42,104 nt of DNA from Peribacillus psychrosaccharolyticus ATCC 23296 (GTDB lineage: Bacteria; Bacillota; Bacilli; Bacillales; DSM-1321), in the NCBI RefSeq assembly GCF_000305495.1, contig NZ_AJTN02000003.1:1-42104 (forward strand). The letters are read 5' to 3'. The number at the start of each line of letters is the position of its first letter. Position 1 is the stretch's first letter. Of the stretch, positions 34,306 through 42,104 are shown piece after piece. The translations under genes and the position numbers were made by a program. The notes below the pieces were generated by a model. The model was given only the letters and a program-made list of their open reading frames with translations. It did no database searches and had not been told where the DNA came from.

Positions 34306-35262
34306 ATGGCCTACGAACATAAACATCCAAAATTGAAAAAAGTAATCGATAATATTGAAAATGTCATTATTGGTAAAAGGAATATAGTTGAATTAAGCTT
34401 AGTTGCTATGCTTGCAGATGGTCACGTGCTTCTTGAAGATGTACCTGGAGTAGGAAAAACAATGATGGTTAGATCATTGGCAAAATCGATTAATGCCAGC
34501 TTTAAACGAATTCAATTTACCCCGGATTTACTGCCGTCTGATGTGACTGGTGTTTCCATATATAATCCTCAATTACAAGAATTCATCTTTCGTCCAGGTC
34601 CTATTATGGGCAATATTATTTTAGCCGATGAAATCAATCGAACATCTCCAAAGACTCAAGCTGCATTACTTGAGGGGATGGAGGAAGCAAGTGTGACCGT
34701 TGACGGTGTGACGAGACAATTAGAAAAACCGTTTTTTGTTATGGCAACGCAGAATCCTATCGAATATGAGGGAACGTATCCTCTTCCTGAGGCGCAATTG
34801 GACAGGTTTTTGTTGAAAATGAAAATTGGCTATCCAACGATGCAGGAGGAAATGGAAGTGTTAAATCTGGCGCGTAAAGCAAAGCCAATCGAAGAACTGG
34901 AGCCAGTTATTTCAATGGAAGAGATAAGGGCATTGCAGGAAGAGGTCCTTGAGATACATGTAGAGGATACAATAAAAAGGTATTTAGTTGATTTGTCTGG
35001 GCGTACACGGATTCATCCAAATGTGAATTTAGGAGTCAGTCCCCGCGGCACGATTTCGTTAATGAAGGCAGCACAGGCTTATGCGTTGTTAAACGGCAGA
35101 GATTATGTGTTGCCTGACGATGTACAATACCTAGCTCCGGCAGTGCTGTCCCATCGGATCATCCTTAAATCAGAAGCGAAATATGGCGGAATTGATGCAG
35201 AGAGTATCATTCAGGATATTGTGAGGAAAATTCCGGTTCCTGTTAAAAGGCAAGTGAACTAA
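34306..35262 (+). CDS. MoxR-family AAA+ ATPase
   Basis: Cytoplasmic chaperone-like ATPase of 318 residues. Walker A with G-V-G-K-T (Lys51), Walker B I-L-A-D-E-I-N-R near residue 105, sensor 1 A-T-Q-N-P-I-E and the MoxR motif E-G-T-Y-P-L-P-E-A-Q-L-D-R-F. Start ATG with AAGGAGGAAG upstream. It forms a three-gene operon with DUF58 and transglutaminase genes, an arrangement widespread in bacteria and thought to act on membrane or extracytoplasmic proteins. Its stop overlaps the next start by one base. Confidence 0.93.
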   Translation: MAYEHKHPKLKKVIDNIENVIIGKRNIVELSLVAMLADGHVLLEDVPGVGKTMMVRSLAKSINASFKRIQFTPDLLPSDVTGVSIYNPQLQEFIFRPGPIMGNIILADEINRTSPKTQAALLEGMEEASVTVDGVTRQLEKPFFVMATQNPIEYEGTYPLPEAQLDRFLLKMKIGYPTMQEEMEVLNLARKAKPIEELEPVISMEEIRALQEEVLEIHVEDTIKRYLVDLSGRTRIHPNVNLGVSPRGTISLMKAAQAYALLNGRDYVLPDDVQYLAPAVLSHRIILKSEAKYGGIDAESIIQDIVRKIPVPVKRQVN

Positions 35263-36473
35263 TGATGAATCGGGTAGTACATTTTTTTAGGAAATATGCT
35301 AGGATGACAGGTTTGTTATTGTTGACGATTACGTCATTTATATTTGCCATGTTTCAAGGTGGATTTTTAAGTTGGTTCCTATTCTATACGTTTCTCCCTT
35401 TTGCTTTATATTCTTTTACGTTAATCGGGTATTCATTGGATAAGTTTAAGGTAGAAAGAATGATTAGTAAGAGTCAGTACCAGGCGGGAGATCATTTAGA
35501 AGCAAGAATTATCATTTCAAGAAAAAGCTTGATGCCGCTGTTTTATTTAATGGTGGAAGACGAGATTCCAGACTCTTTATTACCCCTAGCCCAACAAAAA
35601 AAGAAAATAATCGTTTTTCCTTTGCTCAAAAGAGAAATTAAGCTCAACTATCGGTTTGACCATCTTCCTCGCGGGGAGCACTTCCTGGAAACCATTCGAC
35701 TACAAACAGGAGACTTCTTTGGATTGTATCAAAAGACGTCCATCTATACAGTGCCTCAAACGATCATCGTGTACCCGGCTATCATTCAGCTTCCTTTTCA
35801 ACAGCTTGAAAAAGCATATGATCAAGGCAATGGGGGATCCATTAGAAAGCTGCTGCACGATCATACGCTCGCTTCAGGGGTAAGGGACTATCAACCTGGA
35901 GATCAGATTTCTTGGATTAATTGGAAAGCGACAGCTAAGAAAAACGAAATGATGACGAAGGAATTTGATGACCAAAAGAGTCATGACCTTTTTTTGATTT
36001 TAGACGAGCAGCAGACGTCTTTATTTGAAGAAATGGTTGTTTTTACGGCCTCTTTTTCCCATGCGGTTTTAAAAAAAGGGATTCAAATGGGATACCTTGG
36101 ATCAGCATTTCAAGAGCCGTTTCTTCCTATTAGGGGTGGAGAACATCAAAGACAAGATATATTGTACAAACTAGCTCGAACAAAAGCATCAGCTATGGAG
36201 AGGCTTGAGGTATCCCTCGAAAACCACCAATCGATACTACCGTTAAATGCTGCATTAATCATTGTTACGGGGAAACTATCTCGAACTACTATGGAGTTTA
36301 TTGCCGGCTATAAATTAAATCGAGCGGTAACGGTGTTTTGTATGAAAAATGGCTCCTTTTTGACTGCTGAGGAGATAGCAGTTCGTGAGTCAGCTAAGAA
36401 AAAGGGCATAAGAGTGAATTATTTGGATCAACATCAATATGAATCTGAAATAATTGAGGTGGCAGCCCAATGA
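35262..36473 (+). CDS. DUF58 domain membrane protein
   Basis: Protein of 403 residues. Two transmembrane helices lie within residues 14-55, followed by a soluble region. The DUF58 signature is G-V-R-D-Y-Q-P-G-D-Q-I-S-W-I-N-W-K-A-T-A near residue 210. The later part resembles a VWA-like fold (L-F-L-I-L-D-E-Q near 245) with an incomplete metal site. It overlaps both neighbours (1 and 4 bases), so synthesis is tightly coupled with MoxR and the transglutaminase-like protein. Exact role unknown. Confidence 0.9.
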   Translation: MMNRVVHFFRKYARMTGLLLLTITSFIFAMFQGGFLSWFLFYTFLPFALYSFTLIGYSLDKFKVERMISKSQYQAGDHLEARIIISRKSLMPLFYLMVEDEIPDSLLPLAQQKKKIIVFPLLKREIKLNYRFDHLPRGEHFLETIRLQTGDFFGLYQKTSIYTVPQTIIVYPAIIQLPFQQLEKAYDQGNGGSIRKLLHDHTLASGVRDYQPGDQISWINWKATAKKNEMMTKEFDDQKSHDLFLILDEQQTSLFEEMVVFTASFSHAVLKKGIQMGYLGSAFQEPFLPIRGGEHQRQDILYKLARTKASAMERLEVSLENHQSILPLNAALIIVTGKLSRTTMEFIAGYKLNRAVTVFCMKNGSFLTAEEIAVRESAKKKGIRVNYLDQHQYESEIIEVAAQ

Positions 36474-38689
36474 TGCAGAAGAAAACGCTGAATACGAGTA
36501 TTCGTTGTCTGTTATATTTCTTTGGGATGCTGCTTGTTTGGGAATGGGTGAGGCCGGTCGGTCAACTCACTAATACAGGTAATTTATCTGTTTTTCTTGT
36601 TTTTGTTATCTTCTCTTTGCTGTTACATTATTTACAGCTGAACTGGCTTGGTCGTTTTGCGTTCTTATCAGGATATACCATCCTGTCACTTCAATACCTT
36701 TATTATGATGTCTCGTTGTTTAATGTTATCTGGATTTGGGACATGATAGAAGAGTTTAAAAATAATCTGCGTAGCATTTTTGCGGGTGAGTGGTTAAATT
36801 TATCGAATCCATTTCGTTCCTTGTTATTTTTTATTTTAATTTGGTTAGTTACTTACCTTATTCATTATTGGATAACCGTTAAGAAAAAGATCTTTCTGTT
36901 TTTTTTATCAACTGTAACGTATCTTTCTTTTCTTGATACCTTTACCATTTACGATGCAGATCAGGCGATTATTCGAACGATTATAATTGGCTTCATCTTT
37001 CTTGGTCTGTTGGCTTTTTTCAGGCTGCTCGACCGGGAAGGTCTTGAGATTTCAGCTGTTAATCTTGGGAATTGGGTACTCCCTCTTGGTCTTATGCTGG
37101 TACTAAGTACACTTTTCGGCTTTGCTGCACCCAAGCTTGATCCACAATGGCCTGACCCTGTGCCCTTTTTTAAAACCCAATCTGGAAAGGAAGGGTCTGG
37201 TGGGAACGGAAAAAACGGTATTAATCAAATGGGGTATAGTGAAAATGATGACCGGCTTGGCGGGTCCATAGAAGGAAACGACACCGTCATCTTTTCTCAT
37301 AACGCCAAAGATAATCCGTATTGGAAGGTAGAAAACAAGGATATATATACCGGTAAGGGCTGGAAAGACACAGCTTATTTTGAAATGAGTGAGTTTACAG
37401 ATAACCAAGATATTTCTGCCCAAATGCTTCCTAAAGACACCTCCAATATAAAGTTAGATGAATATAGCGTAGATATAACGGTTAAAAAAACCTATAATCA
37501 TGTCGTGCTTCCAGAGCCTAGCTATCTGAAAAAAATTGATACTAAGGATGAGAGTTCTTTTCGTTTTGATGAGCTGACAGAGAAGCTGCACTCTTGGTCA
37601 GCAGATGGAGTGGATAAGGTTAAATTGAATCAATATACCTTAGACTACCTCGTACCATCCTATGATTTGGATTCCTTAAAGAAAGTCACTGATGAACAAT
37701 TATACGAAGAAGTACCAATGTGGAGTGAGTACACACAGCTTCCCGAAATCCCTGAACGAGTCAGGGAACTTGCCTATGAGATTACGGCAGAGAAAACAAA
37801 TTGGTATGATAAAGTGAAAGCAATTGAAAATTATTTTGATCGTCCAGAGTTTGTCTACGATAAGACAGATATTCCTTATCCAGAGGGTTCTCAAGATTAT
37901 GTTGATCAATTTTTATTTGAAACTCAAAGAGGGTACTGTGATAACTTTTCAAGTGCGATGATTGTTCTTCTACGGGTTAATGGCATCCCTTCGCGCTGGG
38001 CAAAGGGATATACCACGGGTGTTACATCCACCTACAAAGGAAACCAAGTTAAAAAAGTAACCAATAATAATGCTCATTCCTGGGTTGAAGTTTATTTTCC
38101 GGGTACGGGATGGATATCGTTCGAACCGACAAAAGGATTTTCAAATTCTGCCAGCTTTTATGATTCCTCTGTTGATAGTACTAGCACCAGTCAAAATGAC
38201 ATGCCTGATCAAAATGCAGATGAATTAAAGAAACCTGATGCAGCTGAAGGCAAAACACCTGCAAAAAATTTGGATGAACCTGCATCTTCTGGTAGTAGTA
38301 GTACAGATTCCAATTGGTCGTGGATTACTTTCACTATTGTGGGGATAGGGCTTGGACTTATTGGTTTTTATGTATATAAATCACGGCGAAAATGGCTGCC
38401 ATGGATTTACATTCGCCGATACAAACAGATGAAGAATCACGCTGTCTTCTCTAAAGCCTACTTGACATTGTTAACGCAATTGCAGCGTGCTGGAATCAAA
38501 CGTCCAGAAGGTCAAACGCTGAGAGAGTATGCGGTTTCTGTCGATTCACGGTATGGTGTGAATGAGGCGCATATGCAGAAGTTAACAAAAGAATACGAAA
38601 GAATTATCTACCGCGGGGACACTGAAAAAGAGAGTCTGAAAAAGAATTTTGAATTATGGGAAAAATTAATTAAAAAAACTACCACTTGA
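36470..38689 (+). CDS. Transglutaminase-like membrane protein, TgpA family
   Basis: Protein of 739 residues. About six transmembrane helices lie in the first 220 residues, then a large extracellular part with a transglutaminase core. The catalytic Cys490 is in R-G-Y-C-D-N-F-S-S and His536 in N-A-H-S-W-V-E-V. The third position is Glu in I-S-F-E-P-T where many relatives have Asp. A further helix near residue 620 and a DUF4129-like C-terminal domain (Q-L-Q-R-A-G-I-K-R-P-E-G-Q-T) end the protein. B. subtilis YebA is the likely counterpart, next to guaA there too as far as I recall. Substrate unknown. Confidence 0.92.
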   Translation: MMQKKTLNTSIRCLLYFFGMLLVWEWVRPVGQLTNTGNLSVFLVFVIFSLLLHYLQLNWLGRFAFLSGYTILSLQYLYYDVSLFNVIWIWDMIEEFKNNLRSIFAGEWLNLSNPFRSLLFFILIWLVTYLIHYWITVKKKIFLFFLSTVTYLSFLDTFTIYDADQAIIRTIIIGFIFLGLLAFFRLLDREGLEISAVNLGNWVLPLGLMLVLSTLFGFAAPKLDPQWPDPVPFFKTQSGKEGSGGNGKNGINQMGYSENDDRLGGSIEGNDTVIFSHNAKDNPYWKVENKDIYTGKGWKDTAYFEMSEFTDNQDISAQMLPKDTSNIKLDEYSVDITVKKTYNHVVLPEPSYLKKIDTKDESSFRFDELTEKLHSWSADGVDKVKLNQYTLDYLVPSYDLDSLKKVTDEQLYEEVPMWSEYTQLPEIPERVRELAYEITAEKTNWYDKVKAIENYFDRPEFVYDKTDIPYPEGSQDYVDQFLFETQRGYCDNFSSAMIVLLRVNGIPSRWAKGYTTGVTSTYKGNQVKKVTNNNAHSWVEVYFPGTGWISFEPTKGFSNSASFYDSSVDSTSTSQNDMPDQNADELKKPDAAEGKTPAKNLDEPASSGSSSTDSNWSWITFTIVGIGLGLIGFYVYKSRRKWLPWIYIRRYKQMKNHAVFSKAYLTLLTQLQRAGIKRPEGQTLREYAVSVDSRYGVNEAHMQKLTKEYERIIYRGDTEKESLKKNFELWEKLIKKTTT

Positions 38690-38715
38690 CCTTGTTTTTA
38701 ACCTGTTGTTACAAT
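38686..38715 (+). promoter_or_regulatory. Promoter of guaA
   Basis: TTGACC (38686-38691), an 18-base spacer and TACAAT (38710-38715), ending 21 bases before the riboswitch. The -35 overlaps the end of the preceding gene. Confidence 0.75.
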
Positions 38716-38736
38716 TGAATAAACTTATATGCAACA

Positions 38737-38807
38737 CCTTCATATATCCTCGATAATATGGATCGAAAGTATCTACCGAATCACCGTAAATGATTTGACT
38801 ATGAAGG
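38737..38807 (+). ncRNA. Guanine riboswitch (purine aptamer) before guaA
   Basis: P1 arms CCTTCATA and TATGAAGG enclose the conserved purine aptamer core, with ATATGG, TATCTACC and the J3/1 segment GACTATG. The base that pairs with the ligand is C (GAC-TATG), which selects guanine or hypoxanthine over adenine. GAAGGCAG at 38803-38810, overlapping the 3' side of P1, is the exact complement of CTGCCTTC at 38836-38843 in the terminator's left arm. Ligand binding would therefore release the terminator and turn guaA off when guanine is plentiful. Confidence 0.95.
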
Positions 38808-38825
38808 CAGTTTTTTCGTATAGTA

Positions 38826-38878
38826 GCTGGAATTCTGCCTTCTTCGTTTATTCGAGAGGCAGAATTCTGGCTTTTTTT
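38826..38878 (+). terminator. Riboswitch-controlled terminator before guaA
   Basis: 15-base arms 38826-38840 and 38857-38871 pair throughout with two G-T pairs and are followed by T7. Confidence 0.9.
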
Positions 38879-38968
38879 ATTATTTTCGAAGAATTTTGTA
38901 ACAATAAAAGGAACCATTACTTATTTCAGACATGAATTGAGTGAAATTCAACAGTAGAGGTGACGATT

Positions 38969-40522
38969 GTGCCGGGTAAAGTAGAATTGCAAAACCAAGA
39001 AATGATTTTAGTACTTGATTTCGGAAGTCAGTATAACCAATTAATTACGCGCCGTATTCGTGAGTTGGGTGTTTATAGTGAGCTGCATCCTCATACGATT
39101 ACTGCAGAAGAAATTAAAAAAATAAACCCTACTGGAATTATCCTTTCCGGAGGCCCTAATAGCGTTTATGATGATACAGCTTTCAGCTGTGATGAACGTA
39201 TTTTTGAACTAGGCTTACCTATAATGGGAATTTGTTATGGCATGCAGTTGATGACTAAGCATTTTGGCGGCAGAGTGGAACGTGCTAAGAATCGTGAATA
39301 TGGAAAAGCTACATTGAAAATCCAACATTCATCAAGCATTTTCACCGGCCTTCCTGAGGAACAGATTGTTTGGATGAGTCACGGTGACCTAGTAATGGAG
39401 ACACCAGAAGGATTTTCAGTCGATGGAATTAATGCATCGTGTCCAATAGCAGCTATGAGTGATGAATCACGTAAGTTATATGCTGTCCAATTCCACCCAG
39501 AAGTTCGTCATTCAGCGTACGGAACCGAAATTCTAAAGAATTTTGTATTTAACGTATGTGAGTGTACAGGTGATTGGTCAATGGAAAACTTCGTTGAAGT
39601 TGAGATTGAAAAAATTCGTCAAGAAGTCGGAGACAGAAAAGTTCTTTGCGCATTAAGCGGTGGTGTTGATTCATCTGTTGTTGCCGTTCTAATTCATCAG
39701 GCAATTGGTGACCAATTAACCTGTATTTTTGTCGATCACGGTCTTCTTCGTAAAGGCGAAGCTGAAAGTGTCATGAAAACATTTAGTGAAGGTTTCAACA
39801 TGAATGTAATCTTGGTTGATGCAAAAGAACGCTTTTTCTCAAAATTAGAAGGTGTTTCTGACCCAGAGAAAAAACGGAAAATCATTGGGAATGAATTTAT
39901 CTATGTATTTGATGATGAAGCTACGAAACTTGAAGGGATAGACTTCCTTGCACAAGGTACGTTGTACACAGATATTATCGAAAGCGGTACAGCAACGGCA
40001 CAAACGATTAAGTCACACCATAATGTCGGAGGCTTGCCTGAAGACATGCAATTCACGTTAATTGAACCCTTAAATACACTTTTCAAGGATGAAGTGCGTG
40101 CTTTGGGAACAGAGTTAGGGATTCCTGATGAAATTGTTTGGCGTCAGCCATTCCCAGGCCCTGGCTTAGGGATTCGTGTTTTGGGTGCCATTTCTGAAGA
40201 AAAATTAGAAATCGTTCGTGAATCTGATTATATTCTACGCGATGAAGTGAAAAAAGCCGGCTTAGAACGTGAAATATGGCAATACTTCACGGTACTTCCA
40301 GATATCCGTAGTGTAGGAGTAATGGGCGACGCGAGAACCTATGATTATACAATTGGTATTCGTGCAGTTACTTCCATTGATGGGATGACATCCGATTGGG
40401 CAAGAATTCCTTGGGAAGTCTTAGAAATTATTTCTACTAGGATTGTTAATGAAGTGGATCATGTTAACCGCGTTGTGTATGATATTACGTCTAAGCCACC
40501 TGCAACGATTGAGTGGGAATAG
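38969..40522 (+). CDS. guaA: GMP synthase (glutamine-hydrolysing)
   Basis: Converts XMP to GMP with ATP and glutamine, the last step of guanine nucleotide synthesis. About 517 residues. The class I glutamine amidotransferase domain has the triad Cys89 (G-I-C-Y-G-M-Q), His176 and Glu178 (F-H-P-E-V). The ATP-pyrophosphatase loop S-G-G-V-D-S is at 230-235 and the C-terminal dimer domain ends [12 protein letters not shown] 38969 is chosen because AGAGGTG lies six bases upstream; GTG 38960 overlaps that site. It is controlled by the guanine riboswitch just upstream. Confidence 0.97.
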   Translation: MPGKVELQNQEMILVLDFGSQYNQLITRRIRELGVYSELHPHTITAEEIKKINPTGIILSGGPNSVYDDTAFSCDERIFELGLPIMGICYGMQLMTKHFGGRVERAKNREYGKATLKIQHSSSIFTGLPEEQIVWMSHGDLVMETPEGFSVDGINASCPIAAMSDESRKLYAVQFHPEVRHSAYGTEILKNFVFNVCECTGDWSMENFVEVEIEKIRQEVGDRKVLCALSGGVDSSVVAVLIHQAIGDQLTCIFVDHGLLRKGEAESVMKTFSEGFNMNVILVDAKERFFSKLEGVSDPEKKRKIIGNEFIYVFDDEATKLEGIDFLAQGTLYTDIIESGTATAQTIKSHHNVGGLPEDMQFTLIEPLNTLFKDEVRALGTELGIPDEIVWRQPFPGPGLGIRVLGAISEEKLEIVRESDYILRDEVKKAGLEREIWQYFTVLPDIRSVGVMGDARTYDYTIGIRAVTSIDGMTSDWARIPWEVLEIISTRIVNEVDHVNRVVYDITSKPPATIEWE

Positions 40523-40533
40523 ATTTTTCATAA

Positions 40534-40590
40534 GAAAGGGGTTTTTAGCTTAATCAATATCGGATTAAGCTGGAAATCTCTTTCTTTTTT
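40534..40590 (+). terminator. Terminator after guaA
   Basis: A long stem of about 22 base pairs with several G-T pairs (left arm from 40534, perfect inner AGCTTAATC/GATTAAGCT) followed by T6. Confidence 0.75.
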
Positions 40591-40641
40591 ATTTAACACG
40601 AACAATAATAAAATATTTTTTAATATTATTCGTAAAATCTA

Positions 40642-40671
40642 TTGACGAACATTTACGTTGGTTGTTACAAT
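40642..40671 (+). promoter_or_regulatory. Promoter of pbuG
   Basis: TTGACG (40642-40647), an 18-base spacer and TACAAT (40666-40671), the same spacing and -10 as the guaA promoter. Confidence 0.75.
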
Positions 40672-40709
40672 GGTCCTATAATAATTGAAAAATTCATAAT
40701 ACATATATT

Positions 40710-40778
40710 CATCGTATAATCTTGGGGATATGGCCCAAAAGTTTCTACTGAGCTGCCGTTAACAGCTTGACTACGATG
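40710..40778 (+). ncRNA. Guanine riboswitch (purine aptamer) before pbuG
   Basis: P1 arms CATCGTA (40710-40716) and TACGATG (40772-40778) close an aptamer with GATATGG, GTTTCTACTG and the J3/1 segment GACTACG. The discriminating base is again C, so the ligand is guanine or hypoxanthine. A terminator follows at 40827. Confidence 0.95.
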
Positions 40779-40826
40779 TAAAGGATAGGTCTCTTTAATG
40801 ACTGTCTCTTTTGCATTTATGTAGTT

Positions 40827-40860
40827 AAGCCGCGTTCGGGAAAGAACGCGGCTTTTCTTT
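40827..40860 (+). terminator. Riboswitch-controlled terminator before pbuG
   Basis: Perfect 11-base arms AAGCCGCGTTC (40827-40837) and GAACGCGGCTT (40844-40854), then a T-rich tail. Confidence 0.9.
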
Positions 40861-40894
40861 ATGTGGCAAAAACATTTTAAGGGAGACGAGAAAA

Positions 40895-42104
40895 ATGAAG
40901 AAGTACTTTCAATTCGAAGAACTAGGTACTAATTTCCGACGTGAAATACTGGGCGGGCTAACAACCTTCCTAGCAATGGCATATATTTTGGTGGTCAATC
41001 CTGTAACATTAACATTGAGTAGTGTAGAAGATCTGCCGGATGCACTTCGCATGGATTATGGATCTGTCTTTGTTGCAACAGCATTAGCCGCAGCAATTGG
41101 ATCTATTTTAATGGGAGTAATTGCTCGATATCCAATTGCCTTAGCACCTGGAATGGGTTTGAATGCATTCTTCGCCTATACAGTCGTGTTAACCTTTGGA
41201 ATACCGTGGGAAACAGCTTTAACAGGTGTGTTAATTTCTGGGGTCATTTTTGTTCTGTTATCTCTATCCGGTATACGTGAAAAAATAATAAATGCCATTC
41301 CTGCTGAGTTGAAATATGCAGTAGGGGCAGGTATTGGACTTTTTATAACATTTGTAGGGTTTCAAAATTCTGGAATCATTGTTAAAAACGATAACGTTAT
41401 TGTTGGGATTGGCGACCTCACTTCAGGTAATACCTTGCTAGCTATATTCGGAATCCTAGTTACAGTGATGTTGTTAACTAAAGGAATAAAAAGTGGTGTC
41501 TTTGCCGGAATGGTGATCACTGCGATAGTAGGCATGATCTTCGGCTTAATTGATGTTCCTACGAAAATTATCGGATCCATGCCAAGTCTATCCCCAACAT
41601 TCGGAACAGCTTTTAATGCATTTGGAAATCCAGGTGAGTTATTCACCGGTCAGATGCTGATTGTAATCTTAACCTTCCTGTTTGTCGCATTTTTTGATAC
41701 CGCGGGTACATTAGTAGCTGTGGCTCAACAAGCAGGGCTAATGAAAAATAATGTCCTTCCAAGAGTAGGAAAAGGTCTTCTTGCTGACTCATTATCCATC
41801 GTCTTCGGCGCTGTACTTGGTACGTCAACAACGACATCTTATGTAGAGTCTACTTCAGGTGTTGCAGCGGGTGCGCGAAGTGGTTTTGCGGCTGTTGTTA
41901 CTGGGTTACTATTTATTCTATCAATTTTCTTCTTCCCGTTACTATCGGTCGTAACTTCAGCAGTCACAGCCCCTGCATTAATTATTGTCGGTGTCATGAT
42001 GGCTGCTTCATTGAAAAATATTGAGTGGGATAAATTCGAGATTGCGGTCCCGGCATTCTTTACCGTCATTATGATGCCTTTAACTTATAGTATTGCAACA
42101 GGAA
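40895..42104 (+). CDS. pbuG: Guanine/hypoxanthine permease, NCS2 family (3' end outside window)
   Basis: Polytopic purine importer; 403 codons are visible before the right edge, of about 430-440 expected. It begins M-K-K-Y-F-Q-F-E-E-L-G-T-N-F-R-R-E and has the AzgA/PbuG-type motifs A-M-A-Y-I-L-V-V-N-P near residue 28, A-P-G-M-G-L-N-A-F-F-A-Y near 88 and F-D-T-A-G-T-L, then T-S-T-T-T-S-Y-V-E-S-T-S-G. The ATG follows AAGGGAGACGAG. The guanine riboswitch upstream would shut it off when purine bases are abundant, in step with guaA. Confidence 0.96.
   Translation, partial: MKKYFQFEELGTNFRREILGGLTTFLAMAYILVVNPVTLTLSSVEDLPDALRMDYGSVFVATALAAAIGSILMGVIARYPIALAPGMGLNAFFAYTVVLTFGIPWETALTGVLISGVIFVLLSLSGIREKIINAIPAELKYAVGAGIGLFITFVGFQNSGIIVKNDNVIVGIGDLTSGNTLLAIFGILVTVMLLTKGIKSGVFAGMVITAIVGMIFGLIDVPTKIIGSMPSLSPTFGTAFNAFGNPGELFTGQMLIVILTFLFVAFFDTAGTLVAVAQQAGLMKNNVLPRVGKGLLADSLSIVFGAVLGTSTTTSYVESTSGVAAGARSGFAAVVTGLLFILSIFFFPLLSVVTSAVTAPALIIVGVMMAASLKNIEWDKFEIAVPAFFTVIMMPLTYSIATG

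Overview
The window is low-GC Gram-positive DNA, almost entirely transcribed left to right. Its ribosome-binding sites are strong AGGAGG types with frequent GTG and TTG starts. The guaA and pbuG genes each follow a guanine riboswitch, and an OpuA-type glycine betaine transporter is present. Together these point to a Bacillaceae chromosome (Bacillus, Neobacillus or Mesobacillus-like). No rRNA, tRNA, CRISPR array or intact insertion sequence was seen.

Layout. 1-2969: end of a sugar-phosphate locus, with a 6-phospho-beta-glycosidase (cut by the left edge), a GntR/UTRA regulator and a glycerate kinase whose promoter region carries a catabolite-response (cre) match. 3610-12103: a compact Tad/Flp pilus locus with a VWA lipoprotein, an unknown protein, CpaB-like, TadZ/CpaE-like, TadA/CpaF, TadB, TadC, Flp-like pilin, TadE-like and TadG-like proteins. 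12168-24530: a polymorphic toxin/immunity region. One full-length toxin gene with a signal peptide lies 64 bases after the TadG-like gene. It is followed by a tandem series of orphan, truncated or decayed toxin tips (several HNH/Endonuclease VII-type nucleases), most paired with an immunity gene, usually of the SMI1/KNR4 (SUKH) type. 24927-26318: a second VWA lipoprotein, paralogous to the first, closes the region. 27035-29972: opuAA and a fused opuABC. 30240-33772: a very large polytopic membrane protein. 34306-38689: MoxR ATPase, DUF58 protein and transglutaminase-like membrane protein, translationally coupled. 38686-42104: riboswitch-guaA, then riboswitch-pbuG (cut by the right edge).

How it may work together. 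The Tad genes would build a Flp-type pilus or secretion apparatus. The adjacent toxin has an N-terminal signal peptide, a constant hydrophobic body and a swappable C-terminal nuclease. The downstream cassettes repeat parts of the constant body almost exactly and diverge at a fixed point (a Lys-Gly-Thr-Gly linker), as expected if they are a store of alternative tips that can recombine into the expressed gene. A Tad-linked, surface-delivered toxin system is an inference, not shown by the sequence.

Caveat. Several otherwise intact genes (tadB, tadC, the first toxin, a membrane protein at 20487 and the giant membrane protein at 30240) are each split by what looks like one missing or extra base in an A or T run. 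This pattern could be homopolymer sequencing error, so the broken status of any one of them should be read with care. The stop codons and out-of-frame deletions in the orphan toxin cassettes look like real decay.
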